Below are positions 28,955-37,493 of a DNA stretch of 64,000 nt, one piece after another. The stretch covers positions 1 to 64,000 of the forward strand of contig MEPC01000004.1 in NCBI GenBank assembly GCA_001769655.1. The letters run 5' to 3'. The notes under the pieces are model-generated. The model worked only from the letters and a program-made list of their open reading frames with translations. It did no database searches and was not told the origin of the DNA. The stretch's first letter is position 1. Every line of letters begins with the position of its first letter. Made by a program: the position numbers and the translations under genes. Source of the stretch: Bacteroidetes bacterium RIFCSPLOWO2_12_FULL_37_12 (lineage in GTDB: Bacteria; Bacteroidota; Bacteroidia; 2-12-FULL-37-12).

Positions 28955-30679
28955 ATGAAAAAGAAAATCATTTATTTCCTGTTCTTCCTGTTAATATGCA
29001 ATATTTCTTATTCCCAGGGTCTCATGGGAAAGCTTACCTCCAAATTAGCTAAAGCTGTTGGTACTATGATGGATCAAAAAACTGCTTCCTTAGATAATAT
29101 GGACCTGCTTGTGAGTGTTGGCAGTGGGTTGCATCCTGTTGAATTAGGCACCATGTCGCAGGCATTTCTGAATGGTTGGAAATCGGGTGGAGATGGCTTA
29201 GCCATTACTGTCACTAAAAAGAACAGGCAAGCTGAACAAGCATTGGTTAATAAACCCAATGATCAAAAGACCGCAAGTGAAATGCGGAGTTCTGCAGTTG
29301 CTTATTATAAAGTAGATGGTACCATTAATGTAAACGGTAAGCCAATGGATTATTTAACAGCCGGTACCTATTCTCTTATTGAGGATGCTGACAATTCTCC
29401 TAAAAAGGTAGAAATTACTACTACTACTGGAGAAAAATCCTCATTTACGATTAACCTTTCCTCAAAAAAATTAAAAGTACTATCCATTAACGGACAACAG
29501 GATAAAATTTCTATAGACCCAACCAAAGATGTGACGGTTGAATTGGATACTGACATTCCAGAAAATGCCCTCATTAAAATCAGCATCGCCATGACACAAA
29601 TGGGCATGAAAGAATTTGTGGATGTATGTTTCATTCGTTCAGGCTCAAAAATTACAATTCCAGCCGCCGCTTTCAGAAATATTGCGCTGAAACCCGATAG
29701 CAAATTCCTTTATAATTACAAAAAGAGCTATTTGCAGATCGTATATGAAACATTGGAAAATGCAACTGACATTTCAGGTCCTATTACTAATATCAAATAC
29801 CGTTGCATGCTTAATGCTGGGAAATTTATCAATGTAACGGCTGAACCGGAACTAAATCTTGGTTTAGTTTCAAAACACGATTCAAAAAAAGATAACGAAA
29901 ATGTAGAAAGAATGGATCATTCTTTTTATAAAGCCAGCGCTTTTTACAGCCGCCCCTTTGAACAAATGAAAAAAATCGGTGTCACTTCTTTTTCCATTCG
30001 CGGAACAACATATAAAGAATACACATCTACTACCGAAACACAAACTACCATCACTACTACTCACGTTACACTGCAATTTCCTCCAACACCCAACGAGGTC
30101 TGGGACGCAATGCTGGAAAAACTTTATCCTGATTTGATGGATGTGGTAAAGCAAGAATTATCTACTGAGATTATTCCTATTGAAACTATCTTAAACTCTC
30201 CGTCTTATGCCGCAATGGAATCCTATTCAAATGATGACAAAAACACAAAAGTTGAAATTGACAGATCATACCGCGGTGCAAAGGTTGTTTCTGCCTTTAT
30301 GCCACTGAGCGAAGGGTTTGGAGTGAATAGTGTAAATGAAAGAATTATGAACGAAACAGGAGCCGATGCACTGATGACCATGACCATTGACCTGGAACTT
30401 TCAGCAGAGCCAGTTGGTAACCTCATGCGAATGACACCAAAATTTGCATTTGAAATTTCAGGAAGAACCAACGGTTCATTAGCTAATACAAAATATTGTA
30501 ACGGATCCATTCAGAGCACGACGGGTGTAGTGGTAAAGAAGGATATTACGCCGGAAGAATTAGAAAAGATTGTCCGCAAATTGGAGTTACTAACCGTTTT
30601 CCGCAGGGGATTAAAGGAGCTTGTAGAGAAAGAAAAAGCAAATGGTGATTATCCAATTGTTTGGAATATACAGAAATAA
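28955..30679 (+). CDS. Exported protein of unknown function
   Basis: This 574-residue protein starts with a clear signal peptide (cleavage near ISYSQG). I recognise no domain. The middle contains beta-rich stretches and a Thr-rich segment (STTETQTTITTTHVTL), and the end is helical and charged (DITPEELEKIVRKLELL). It starts the block of three same-strand genes 28955, 30717 and 31718, with gaps of 37 and 20 bp, so they are probably cotranscribed. A TACTTTTG box at 28805-28812 with TTG 23 bp upstream may be the promoter. Confidence 0.75.
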   Translation: MKKKIIYFLFFLLICNISYSQGLMGKLTSKLAKAVGTMMDQKTASLDNMDLLVSVGSGLHPVELGTMSQAFLNGWKSGGDGLAITVTKKNRQAEQALVNKPNDQKTASEMRSSAVAYYKVDGTINVNGKPMDYLTAGTYSLIEDADNSPKKVEITTTTGEKSSFTINLSSKKLKVLSINGQQDKISIDPTKDVTVELDTDIPENALIKISIAMTQMGMKEFVDVCFIRSGSKITIPAAAFRNIALKPDSKFLYNYKKSYLQIVYETLENATDISGPITNIKYRCMLNAGKFINVTAEPELNLGLVSKHDSKKDNENVERMDHSFYKASAFYSRPFEQMKKIGVTSFSIRGTTYKEYTSTTETQTTITTTHVTLQFPPTPNEVWDAMLEKLYPDLMDVVKQELSTEIIPIETILNSPSYAAMESYSNDDKNTKVEIDRSYRGAKVVSAFMPLSEGFGVNSVNERIMNETGADALMTMTIDLELSAEPVGNLMRMTPKFAFEISGRTNGSLANTKYCNGSIQSTTGVVVKKDITPEELEKIVRKLELLTVFRRGLKELVEKEKANGDYPIVWNIQK

Positions 30680-30716
30680 TTACTATTAATTTTATCACCA
30701 CTTTACAAAAAACACA

Positions 30717-31697
30717 ATGAAGCAACAAATCAACTATTTGAAAACATCAACCATAGTGTTGATGTTTGGATTCTTTCTTATTGTCTCACAAGTCAGGGGG
30801 CAAGAGGTAAGCTATAAAAATATATGGGACAACCCATATTCATGGAAGAGTTTAATAGTTAATGTGCATTGGTTTGATTATGCTGTGCCTCTTGATTTAA
30901 TTGTGGGAGTTGGGGCAGATTATCAATTGAATAAAAGAATTATGTTCAGCGCAGATTTAAGTAAAGAATGGATGGGTGTATTGGTTAATGATCAAGGGTT
31001 ACAAAGGACTTCCGGGTATTATGAAGTGGGGGGTACTTTTTGTTTTGCAAACTGGATGAGGAATGGCAAAACCGGGTATAGTTGGACTGATGGTGATCCC
31101 AATCTGGGCGGTTCTGTTACCAAGTATTCATTATCAGTCCCCTCTAAAGTTTTAAAACAATACGGAGTAAGGGGTGGCTTGCTTTCTTACAACAAGGTAC
31201 TGGGAAGTGGTAAAGTAATAATGGATGTGAAAGGTCTTTATGCAGGTTTTTCTATAATTACTACAAGGAACAGAGCCATTGATATTTCAGGAATTCGCAG
31301 TGATTTAACCGATTGCGAACAAAGAAAAAACTTTTATATTGATGTAATGCTGGGTCCTTCTGTCACTTATACTCCTAATGCTGATTACAGTAGCATTGCT
31401 TTTCAAAATTCCCAACCTTATAAAACAATCGGAACAGATAAAGATTACACTAAATATGAAAGCACCAAATGGGATTCATTATATGGGATCAATTCATTAG
31501 GTTTTCGTATGGGAAGTATGTGGACAAAATATGCCATGTGGGGTTTATATTATAAATTTGGTTATGAACTTGGCATGAGACCGGGTATGAAAAATGATTA
31601 TCTTTTACTTTTTAGGTTTGCCATGAGTTTAGGATTTGAAGTGCCAAGCTTATCCAACAAAGAGGAAAAACAAAAGGACGGTTTGTCGGGGGAATAG
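30717..31697 (+). CDS. Predicted outer-membrane beta-barrel protein
   Basis: This 326-residue protein has a signal peptide (cleavage near SQVRGQ) and then alternating aromatic/hydrophobic strands typical of Bacteroidota barrels (LIVGVGADYQLNKRIMFSAD, GYYEVGGTFCFANWM, MWGLYYKFGYELGMRPG). It ends LLLFRFAMSLGFEVPS plus a charged tail. It lies between an exported protein and a surface lipoprotein in an apparent operon and may be the outer-membrane partner of those proteins. The family is not identified. Confidence 0.65.
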   Translation: MKQQINYLKTSTIVLMFGFFLIVSQVRGQEVSYKNIWDNPYSWKSLIVNVHWFDYAVPLDLIVGVGADYQLNKRIMFSADLSKEWMGVLVNDQGLQRTSGYYEVGGTFCFANWMRNGKTGYSWTDGDPNLGGSVTKYSLSVPSKVLKQYGVRGGLLSYNKVLGSGKVIMDVKGLYAGFSIITTRNRAIDISGIRSDLTDCEQRKNFYIDVMLGPSVTYTPNADYSSIAFQNSQPYKTIGTDKDYTKYESTKWDSLYGINSLGFRMGSMWTKYAMWGLYYKFGYELGMRPGMKNDYLLLFRFAMSLGFEVPSLSNKEEKQKDGLSGE

Positions 31698-31717
31698 TTT
31701 TACAATCCATTTTTAAA

Positions 31718-32938
31718 ATGAAAAACACAAAATTATTTATCATTCTTTGTGTAGCTACTTCATTGGGATGCAAAAAAGAGGAACAAGAATCGGCTACACC
31801 TGTTGTCAACGAATCAAATTTTGATGCCACTAAAGGATGGAAATTACTTAAAACCATTCCGTATGATGATGTATTGGTTAGAATTAACAATGATCGTAAA
31901 GTAGCCGTATTTGATATTGATTACAAGAATAATAATCTACGTGTTTTTTATTGGGAAGGTCGTAAATCTCAACAAAGTTATATTTATTCCATTCATAGGG
32001 TGGATGAGTATGATGCGAGCGGTAATTTAGTGAAAAGGGAAGATCCTCATTCATGGATTTCACCAAAACGTAACGGATATCCCATCCCTCCTTATGTATT
32101 CCAGCATTACATTTTATACAAAGAAACTCCTTGCCTGGTTGCTCTCTATAATCCAGGGAGTGGAGGACCTGCCAACTGGGGGTATTATGAAAATAAGGCG
32201 GAAGGAAACATTTCTAAAGGAATTTCTGGTAGCTATGAAGCCAAAGGGGTTAATGTTAGGTACGACGATAATATGATTTTTGCTTTTGGGAACTTTAATC
32301 AAACCAGGTTTTTTGCTAATTGGTTTCAGGATGGCATCTGGACTACTTATAAAACAGGTGATTTCAGTGTTAATAATGATTTTTACAAAAAATCTGTCAA
32401 CGTACTCACCGGTATTGATTTAATAAATAATGAAATTTATGCATTTATGGGTGGAAATTTCAATAAACTTGATAGCTCTTTTTTAGCTATACAACGCTTT
32501 GATACTACACAAAGTAAATTTATTACTGTGAAGGAAAAGCATATTCCCTTTAAAAATATTAAAGTTCCTTATTGGGCAGATACTCATGAGCAATATTATT
32601 TCAATAACAATGGAAGTCCATTAATGGTATTGGAGAACGACAGTGGTTTCGTTATATATAAAGTTGATATGACTGATTTAAGTTTTACAGAACATGCGAA
32701 TGTAACTTTCCCTGTAAAAGGTTCTTATAGTTTAGTTGCATTTGAGGATGAAATATATATGGGTTATTATATAGATGGTATTCCTTCTGTGGTTAAATTT
32801 AAAGGTAATGCTACTATTCAAGTAGGAAAAGCAGGTATTACAAAGGGCTCAGCGTCCATAAAACTTAAAGTGGTAAATAATAAAATTCATGTTTTGCTTG
32901 ATGGGGGTGCTGAAGCGTACATTGCTGTTCCGGAATAA
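31718..32938 (+). CDS. Surface lipoprotein, paralogue of the EGF-bearing lipoprotein
   Basis: This 406-residue protein has a lipobox (TSLGC) followed by KKEEQES. The body resembles the 41652 product: FD.TKGWKLL.T, FDIDYKNNNLRVF, GRKSQQ.Y...RVDEYDASGN and the ending ...EAYIAVPE. Repeated FNNNGSPLMVLEN-like segments suggest a beta-propeller. Unlike its paralogue it has no EGF module after the lipobox. It lies 20 bp after the barrel gene and 10 bp before the next lipoprotein gene, so it is part of a run of envelope genes. Function unknown. Confidence 0.78.
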   Translation: MKNTKLFIILCVATSLGCKKEEQESATPVVNESNFDATKGWKLLKTIPYDDVLVRINNDRKVAVFDIDYKNNNLRVFYWEGRKSQQSYIYSIHRVDEYDASGNLVKREDPHSWISPKRNGYPIPPYVFQHYILYKETPCLVALYNPGSGGPANWGYYENKAEGNISKGISGSYEAKGVNVRYDDNMIFAFGNFNQTRFFANWFQDGIWTTYKTGDFSVNNDFYKKSVNVLTGIDLINNEIYAFMGGNFNKLDSSFLAIQRFDTTQSKFITVKEKHIPFKNIKVPYWADTHEQYYFNNNGSPLMVLENDSGFVIYKVDMTDLSFTEHANVTFPVKGSYSLVAFEDEIYMGYYIDGIPSVVKFKGNATIQVGKAGITKGSASIKLKVVNNKIHVLLDGGAEAYIAVPE

Positions 32939-32948
32939 TATTAACGAA

Positions 32949-33287
32949 ATGAAAAACATCAAATTAATTCTGATTATATTTTTGTTCAGTGCCACTTTAT
33001 GTGGCTGTGTAAAAGAGTCAACAGCGTGTTTTACCATGGATAAAACTACTGCGAAACAATTTGAGAAAATCACGTTTGATGCATCATGCAGTAAAAATGC
33101 AGATAATTACAAGTGGGCGGTAATTAGTTGGAATGCATACGAGCGTTATGATGAAAGCAAGGTAAACGAAGTCCAGGTTGTACAAGTATATTCATTTCTC
33201 CATCAAGGCACTTATACCATTGAATTACAAGTCACAAATGATAGTGAAGGGAATGATAAAATCACAAAAGAAGTGGTTGTTAACTGA
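32949..33287 (+). CDS. Small PKD-like lipoprotein, cassette copy A1
   Basis: This 112-residue lipoprotein has lipobox LCGC followed by KESTACFTMD and a single PKD-like domain (FEKITFDASCSKNADNYKW ... HQGTYTIELQVTND). The ATG at 32949 is preferred over an upstream frame beginning at 32889, because the signal peptide starts here and the preceding gene ends 10 bp earlier. It is strongly similar to the 35266 product and, with 33375, forms a cassette duplicated at 35266-36314. Confidence 0.82.
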   Translation: MKNIKLILIIFLFSATLCGCVKESTACFTMDKTTAKQFEKITFDASCSKNADNYKWAVISWNAYERYDESKVNEVQVVQVYSFLHQGTYTIELQVTNDSEGNDKITKEVVVN

Positions 33288-33294
33288 AAGAAGA

Positions 33295-33348
33295 TGGGTA
33301 TAGGGTATAGGGTATAGGGGTACAAGGGTATATGGGTATAAGGTATAA
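33295..33348. repeat. GGGTATA array within lipoprotein cassette A
   Basis: About seven degenerate GGGTATA units fill the gap between the two cassette genes. Just after the array a segment through TAATTAATTATTTT is identical with the corresponding segment of cassette B. Confidence 0.7.
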
Positions 33349-33374
33349 ATGATAAATAATTAATTATTTTAAAA

Positions 33375-33995
33375 TTGATTTTAAAAACAAAAATTTCTGT
33401 TTTGACTTGCACTGCAATAGCTACGTTGTCTTTATTTTTAATCAATGGTTGCAACAGCAAAGGTTGCAAGGTTCCCTGTGCCACTAATTTTGATAAAGAC
33501 GCAAAAGAAGATGATGGCGATTGTGACTATACCAAACCTCCAGAAGCTGTTACCCTTAATTTCAGATCCAGTTGGTTAATTGATTTTGCTACAGGCAAAA
33601 TTGACAGCAGTAATTATCCATGTGGCATGGCAAATTATGAAGACGATATGTTAATATTAATAGAAACAAGCAGTGGAAGTCCAATACATGTGTACTTTGA
33701 TATTGAATTTCCTCATAAAGCAAAAGGAGATACATCATGCAATGGACCCAAATATGACATGGGAGGAAGTGCGGCTTTGATTAGCGGTAGCCCTCAGCCG
33801 GATGATCAAAACTGGAGTACATGTGAAAATTCTCCTGTTGATTTTCAAGGTAGAACAGCCGCTTTGGTTGCCGGAAAATATTATGTTTTAAGAACAAGAG
33901 AAGAAAATTTTTATAAAATTTATATAGAACAAATTCTTTATAATGGCACTACTCCCGTTGGAGTTAAAATGACCAGGGTGGCGATGAAGAAATAG
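33375..33995 (+). CDS. Cys-rich lipoprotein, cassette copy A2 (TTG start)
   Basis: This 206-residue lipoprotein (lipobox INGC) opens like its paralogue at 35685: LKTKISVL, then CNSKGCKVPCATNFDKDAKE against CNGKGCMVPCATNFDADAKE. Both share NFPHKAKGDT-like and ALISGSP-type segments and end in a VGVKMTRVAM-like strand. The start codon is TTG where the paralogue has ATG in an otherwise nearly identical context, so the TTG start is well supported and may lower expression. Function unknown. Confidence 0.8.
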   Translation: MILKTKISVLTCTAIATLSLFLINGCNSKGCKVPCATNFDKDAKEDDGDCDYTKPPEAVTLNFRSSWLIDFATGKIDSSNYPCGMANYEDDMLILIETSSGSPIHVYFDIEFPHKAKGDTSCNGPKYDMGGSAALISGSPQPDDQNWSTCENSPVDFQGRTAALVAGKYYVLRTREENFYKIYIEQILYNGTTPVGVKMTRVAMKK

Positions 33996-34012
33996 GGAAG
34001 GAGAAAGATTTT

Positions 34013-34058
34013 TACAAATTATGATTTACGATTAAAAAATCGTAAATCATAATTTGTA
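34013..34058. terminator. Perfect 21-bp hairpin after cassette A
   Basis: Two 21-bp arms (34013-34033 and 34038-34058) are exactly complementary around an AAAA loop; the inner part reads GATTTACGATT. It stands 18 bp after the cassette A stop and 95 bp before the next gene. It is AT-rich without a classical U-run, so it may be a terminator or a palindromic repeat. Confidence 0.6.
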
Positions 34059-34152
34059 TATTTAGTTATAAAATATTTTGCAATATGCTTTTCAGGGCTA
34101 ATTGAATTACCCATTTATTTTAGTCGAATAATTGTGTTTTAAAATATAAGAA

Positions 34153-35133
34153 ATGAAAAATTTTAAATTTTTATTATCTACAACTTTAGCATTAATGCTT
34201 GCTAATGGTTGTAAGAAAGAAGAGGCAAATAATAATAACCCCTCATCCAATTTGCCTACATTATCAACTACAACAATAACAGCCATAACCAACACTACTG
34301 CTTCTTCTGGTGGGAGTGTTAATACGGATGGTGGTTCTTCTATAATTTCAAGAGGAGTTTGTTGGAGTATAAATCAGAACCCCATAATTACAGATAGTAA
34401 AACTACTGATGGAAAAGGAGTTGGTAGTTTTACAAGTTCTATTACGGGATTAACTGAAAATACTATTTATTATTTAAGAGCTTATGCAACTAACAGTTCC
34501 GGTACGGGTTATGGTAATGCGTTGATGTTTACATCAGGAGGAACAGTTACAGATATAGAAGGCAATGTTTACTCTACTGTTACCATAGGTACGCAAGTAT
34601 GGATGAAAGAAAATCTGAAAATTACTAAATATAGAAACGGTAACACAATTCTCACCACTTCTGCAACGAATATTCCTACTGATAGTACTTCAAAATATCA
34701 ATGGGCAAATTATAACGACAGTAATGTGGCAACCTACGGCCGGCTTTATACATGGTATACTGTAACCGACAGCAGGAACATTTGCCCTGTTGGTTGGCAC
34801 GTACCATCAGATGCAGAATGGACAACACTAACTGATTACCTTGGGAGTGAAGAGATTTCCGGAGGCAAAATGAAAGAAAACGGAACAAGTCACTGGAACT
34901 ATCCAAATACTGGAGCAAATAACAGTAGTGGCTTTACAGCGCTTCCGGGCGGTTACCGTATCTACGATAATGGATCTTTTTGGCAAGTTGGTGGCGTGGG
35001 GGACTGGTGGTCGGCTTCCGAGAAAGATGCAACTAACGCCTGGGGAAGGGGTCTGAGCAGCAAGTACTCTTTTGCAACCCGAGATAACTACAATAAGAGT
35101 TATGGTTTTAGTGTTCGCTGTATCAAAGATTAA
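34153..35133 (+). CDS. FISUMP-domain lipoprotein with Fn3-like domain
   Basis: This 326-residue lipoprotein (lipobox LANGC) has an Fn3-like domain at about 38-127 (ITNTTASSGGSVNTDGGSS, SRGVCWSINQNP, ENTIYYLRAYATNSSGTGYG) followed by a FISUMP domain (VTDIEGNVYSTVTIGTQVWM ... SGFTALPGG ... YGFSVRCIKD). It is a surface-anchored counterpart of the T9SS FISUMP protein at 27863, but it lacks the conserved leader motif. It sits between the two copies of the lipoprotein cassette, as if the duplication flanks it. Confidence 0.88.
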   Translation: MKNFKFLLSTTLALMLANGCKKEEANNNNPSSNLPTLSTTTITAITNTTASSGGSVNTDGGSSIISRGVCWSINQNPIITDSKTTDGKGVGSFTSSITGLTENTIYYLRAYATNSSGTGYGNALMFTSGGTVTDIEGNVYSTVTIGTQVWMKENLKITKYRNGNTILTTSATNIPTDSTSKYQWANYNDSNVATYGRLYTWYTVTDSRNICPVGWHVPSDAEWTTLTDYLGSEEISGGKMKENGTSHWNYPNTGANNSSGFTALPGGYRIYDNGSFWQVGGVGDWWSASEKDATNAWGRGLSSKYSFATRDNYNKSYGFSVRCIKD

Positions 35134-35265
35134 TTAGCACTGTGAGATGTTTTTTTTGAGATATGAGTAAACTATAAATAATATAGTAAGAAGAAGAAAT
35201 TCCCCTACAAAAGTATTTGTTATTAATTTTTTATATTTGCGGATTAGTTACAACTATTTAACCAA

Positions 35266-35604
35266 ATGAAAAACCTCAAATTAATCCTGAGTGCATTTTT
35301 CTTCAGTGCCCTTCTAAGTGGGTGTGTAAAAGAGTCAACGGCTTGTTTTACCATGGACACTCCCAGTGCGAAACAATTTTCGAAAATCATTTTAGATGCA
35401 TCTTGCAGTGAAAATGCAGAACATTACAAGTGGCAAGTAATCGGGTGGAATGCGTATGAGGCCTATGATGAAAGCAAGGTAAACGGGGCACAAGTAGTAC
35501 AAGTATATTCATTTCTTCATCAGGGTACTTACACTATTGAATTAAAGGTTACAAATGATAGTGAAGGGGAGGATAAAATCACAAAAGAAGTAGTTATTAA
35601 CTGA
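35266..35604 (+). CDS. Small PKD-like lipoprotein, cassette copy B1
   Basis: This 112-residue lipoprotein (lipobox LSGC) matches the 32949 product over its whole length: GCVKESTACFTMD, FSKIILDASCSENAEHYKW and VVQVYSFLHQGTYTIEL. It is half of the duplicated cassette and is followed by a GGGTATA array and its partner gene at 35685. A TATATTTG box lies about 30 bp upstream, without a TTG at 19 bp. Confidence 0.82.
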   Translation: MKNLKLILSAFFFSALLSGCVKESTACFTMDTPSAKQFSKIILDASCSENAEHYKWQVIGWNAYEAYDESKVNGAQVVQVYSFLHQGTYTIELKVTNDSEGEDKITKEVVIN

Positions 35605-35610
35605 AAGAAA

Positions 35611-35658
35611 ATGGGTATAGGGGTATAAGGGTATAAGGGTATAAGGTATAGGGTATAA
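35611..35658. repeat. GGGTATA array within lipoprotein cassette B
   Basis: This array is the counterpart of the one in cassette A, with about six units, so it was carried along in the duplication and has since changed unit number. Confidence 0.7.
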
Positions 35659-35684
35659 ATGATAAATAATTAATTATTTTAAAA

Positions 35685-36314
35685 ATGCTTTTAAAAACAA
35701 AAATTTCTGTCTTGACTTTCACCGCTTTAGTTGCATTGTCATTATTTTTATTCAATGGATGTAACGGCAAGGGTTGCATGGTTCCATGTGCTACTAATTT
35801 TGATGCAGACGCAAAAGAAGATAATGGTGAATGTGAGTATCCCTCACCTACCGGAGCAGTTACTTCTGTTTTAATGAATAATTACATGATTGATTTTGAA
35901 ACCGGTAAAATAGATAGCATTTATCCATGCAATGCCGGCTATGAATATGATTTACTTGTATCATTAGAACAGACACAATCCACACACTTATATTTTAGCA
36001 TGAATTTCCCACATAAAGCAAAGGGAGATACTGCCTGTAAAGGAGTGGTCCTTGATAATTTTGGTAATGCCCTTGATAAAGGGGGTAGTTCTGCGCTCAT
36101 TAGTACTAGCCCATACGCAGAAGATCAAAATTGGAAAACATGTGAACAATCAACTAAGGGTAATTCAACAAGAACTATTGCGTTAGCGGCGCAAAAATAT
36201 TTTGTCCTTTCAGTTAGAGATGGAAAACGGTATAAAATTTACATTGACAATATTATTTATAATGGCAGTACACCCTGGGGGGTTAAAGTTACTTGGGTGG
36301 CTATGCAGAAATAG
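35685..36314 (+). CDS. Cys-rich lipoprotein, cassette copy B2
   Basis: This 209-residue lipoprotein (lipobox FNGC) is a paralogue of the 33375 product. It has an ATG start and the conserved KGCMVPCATNFDADAKEDNGE segment. Conserved Cys residues and HKAKGDT occur in mid-protein. The end VKVTWVAMQK corresponds to VKMTRVAMKK in the paralogue. Function unknown; it probably acts together with its partner at 35266. Confidence 0.8.
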   Translation: MLLKTKISVLTFTALVALSLFLFNGCNGKGCMVPCATNFDADAKEDNGECEYPSPTGAVTSVLMNNYMIDFETGKIDSIYPCNAGYEYDLLVSLEQTQSTHLYFSMNFPHKAKGDTACKGVVLDNFGNALDKGGSSALISTSPYAEDQNWKTCEQSTKGNSTRTIALAAQKYFVLSVRDGKRYKIYIDNIIYNGSTPWGVKVTWVAMQK

Positions 36315-36361
36315 GAAAAAAAATATTTACTAATTAAGATATTTTTGATTTATAATTTTAA

Positions 36362-36374
36362 GCCCTGAAAGGGC
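36362..36374. repeat. CCCTGAAAGGGC palindrome
   Basis: GCCCT-GAA-AGGGC is the same short hairpin that recurs several times within the element at 45482-45828. Confidence 0.5.
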
Positions 36375-36429
36375 GCAACATAATAACGATAGAGCAAACC
36401 ATTTAACAATTCATAAACAAAAAACAACA

Positions 36430-37254
36430 ATGAAAACAACAAAATCCATTTTTATTACGGCAGTAATTATTCTCCTTCAATTCCTGCCCTCATGCAAGAG
36501 CACAGAAGACATAACAACTTCCTGCTTCAATACAGACGGAAAATATTCCAAAAGGTATTATAGAAAACTTGAAAAAATGAAGAAATTTTCCCGCAACGAA
36601 GAATTTGCAAAAAATAAATTAATAGAAGGTGGAAAATTCTTTCAGGAAAAAACAATTGTAATTGAAAATAAAGAACTGTCAAACTCAAGTATTTTTTCTA
36701 AACAAGAAATAGCTGATTCTAAAATTTTTGAACCAAGTGAAGAAACTGAAATAATTCATGAAGATGTTTTTGCATCGAACGTAAAAGCAATTAAGGCAAT
36801 GTCAAAGAAAGAATTAAAAACAGCATTAAAAACTGTGTTGTCATCTCAACTTTTGCCAACCGTATTAAAGAAAACGAAAATTGAAACACCGCCTTTTCCA
36901 AAAGATATTCAACAGCCAAAGCTTGAAATAAGCGAAGGGCTTGCTGTGACAATGGCTATTACCGCATTCGCTCTCACTTTTGTTGGATTAATATTTGGGC
37001 TTATGGGCTCTACTGGATTGATGTTTATCAGCGGATTACTCGCAATGCCTTTAGCTCTTTATTCTCTAATTAAATATCCTGATAATGGGTACGTTCTCGG
37101 CTTTGCTTCTGCCGCTTTAACGATGGGCTTCCTATTTACATTAAGTTACTTGTCGGAGAAAAAAATCTTGACCCAAGGAGGTGCTCAAGGTATTTTTTAC
37201 ATTGCACTTATAGGGTTTTTACTCTGGGCATTTTGGTTGAAGGATTTGTTCTAA
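36430..37254 (+). CDS. Lipoprotein with C-terminal membrane helices
   Basis: This 274-residue protein has a signal peptide with lipobox (FLPSC), a charged helical middle (RYYRKLEKMKKF, KELKTALKTVL) and four hydrophobic segments from about 175 to the end (LAVTMAITAFALTFVGLIF, GLMFISGLLAMPLALYSLI, VLGFASAALTMGFLFTL and FYIALIGFLLWAFWL). A lipidated N-terminus combined with several helices suggests an inner-membrane protein. The pattern resembles small Bacteroidota lipoproteins with DUF4190-like membrane parts, but I cannot assign it. It ends just before the IR at 37294. Confidence 0.7.
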   Translation: MKTTKSIFITAVIILLQFLPSCKSTEDITTSCFNTDGKYSKRYYRKLEKMKKFSRNEEFAKNKLIEGGKFFQEKTIVIENKELSNSSIFSKQEIADSKIFEPSEETEIIHEDVFASNVKAIKAMSKKELKTALKTVLSSQLLPTVLKKTKIETPPFPKDIQQPKLEISEGLAVTMAITAFALTFVGLIFGLMGSTGLMFISGLLAMPLALYSLIKYPDNGYVLGFASAALTMGFLFTLSYLSEKKILTQGGAQGIFYIALIGFLLWAFWLKDLF

Positions 37255-37293
37255 GATTAGAAAATTTATTTTTACCCAGTAGGGGTCATTTTC

Positions 37294-37355
37294 TCCAGCA
37301 GATTGCGTAGATTAATGCAGATTATATTCTGTGTAAATTTGCGCAATCTGCTGGA
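37294..37355. repeat. Inverted repeat TCCAGCAGATTGCG
   Basis: Perfect 14-bp arms at 37294-37307 and 37342-37355 flank a loop that itself contains repeated GATT/AATC motifs. It is a REP-like element, possibly also terminating transcription of the preceding gene. Confidence 0.6.
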
Positions 37356-37412
37356 AAAGTTTAACTTGAGCAGTTATGAAAATATTAATTTACCATAACT
37401 AAAATAATTTTA

Positions 37413-37472
37413 AGTGGAGACCAGAAGCCACTCAAAAAAACGGGGCGAAACCGAAAAGCCATACGAGTAGGA
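37413..37472 (+). promoter_or_regulatory. Conserved leader motif, copy 2 (candidate cis-acting RNA)
   Basis: The hairpin AGTGG-N10-CCACT (37413-37432) is followed by an A-rich linker and a 30-nt core (37443-37472) beginning GGGCGAAACCGAAAAGCC and ending ATACGAGTAGGA. The core matches copy 1 at 28 of 30 positions and ends 21 nt before the ATG of the DUF1566 gene. Confidence 0.55.
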
Positions 37473-37493
37473 AATTTAATAAACCATTGTATT

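Noticed and set aside
32889-32948. Upstream start of the small PKD lipoprotein
   Set aside because: It lies within the end of the preceding gene and would bury the signal peptide; the ATG at 32949 fits a lipoprotein.
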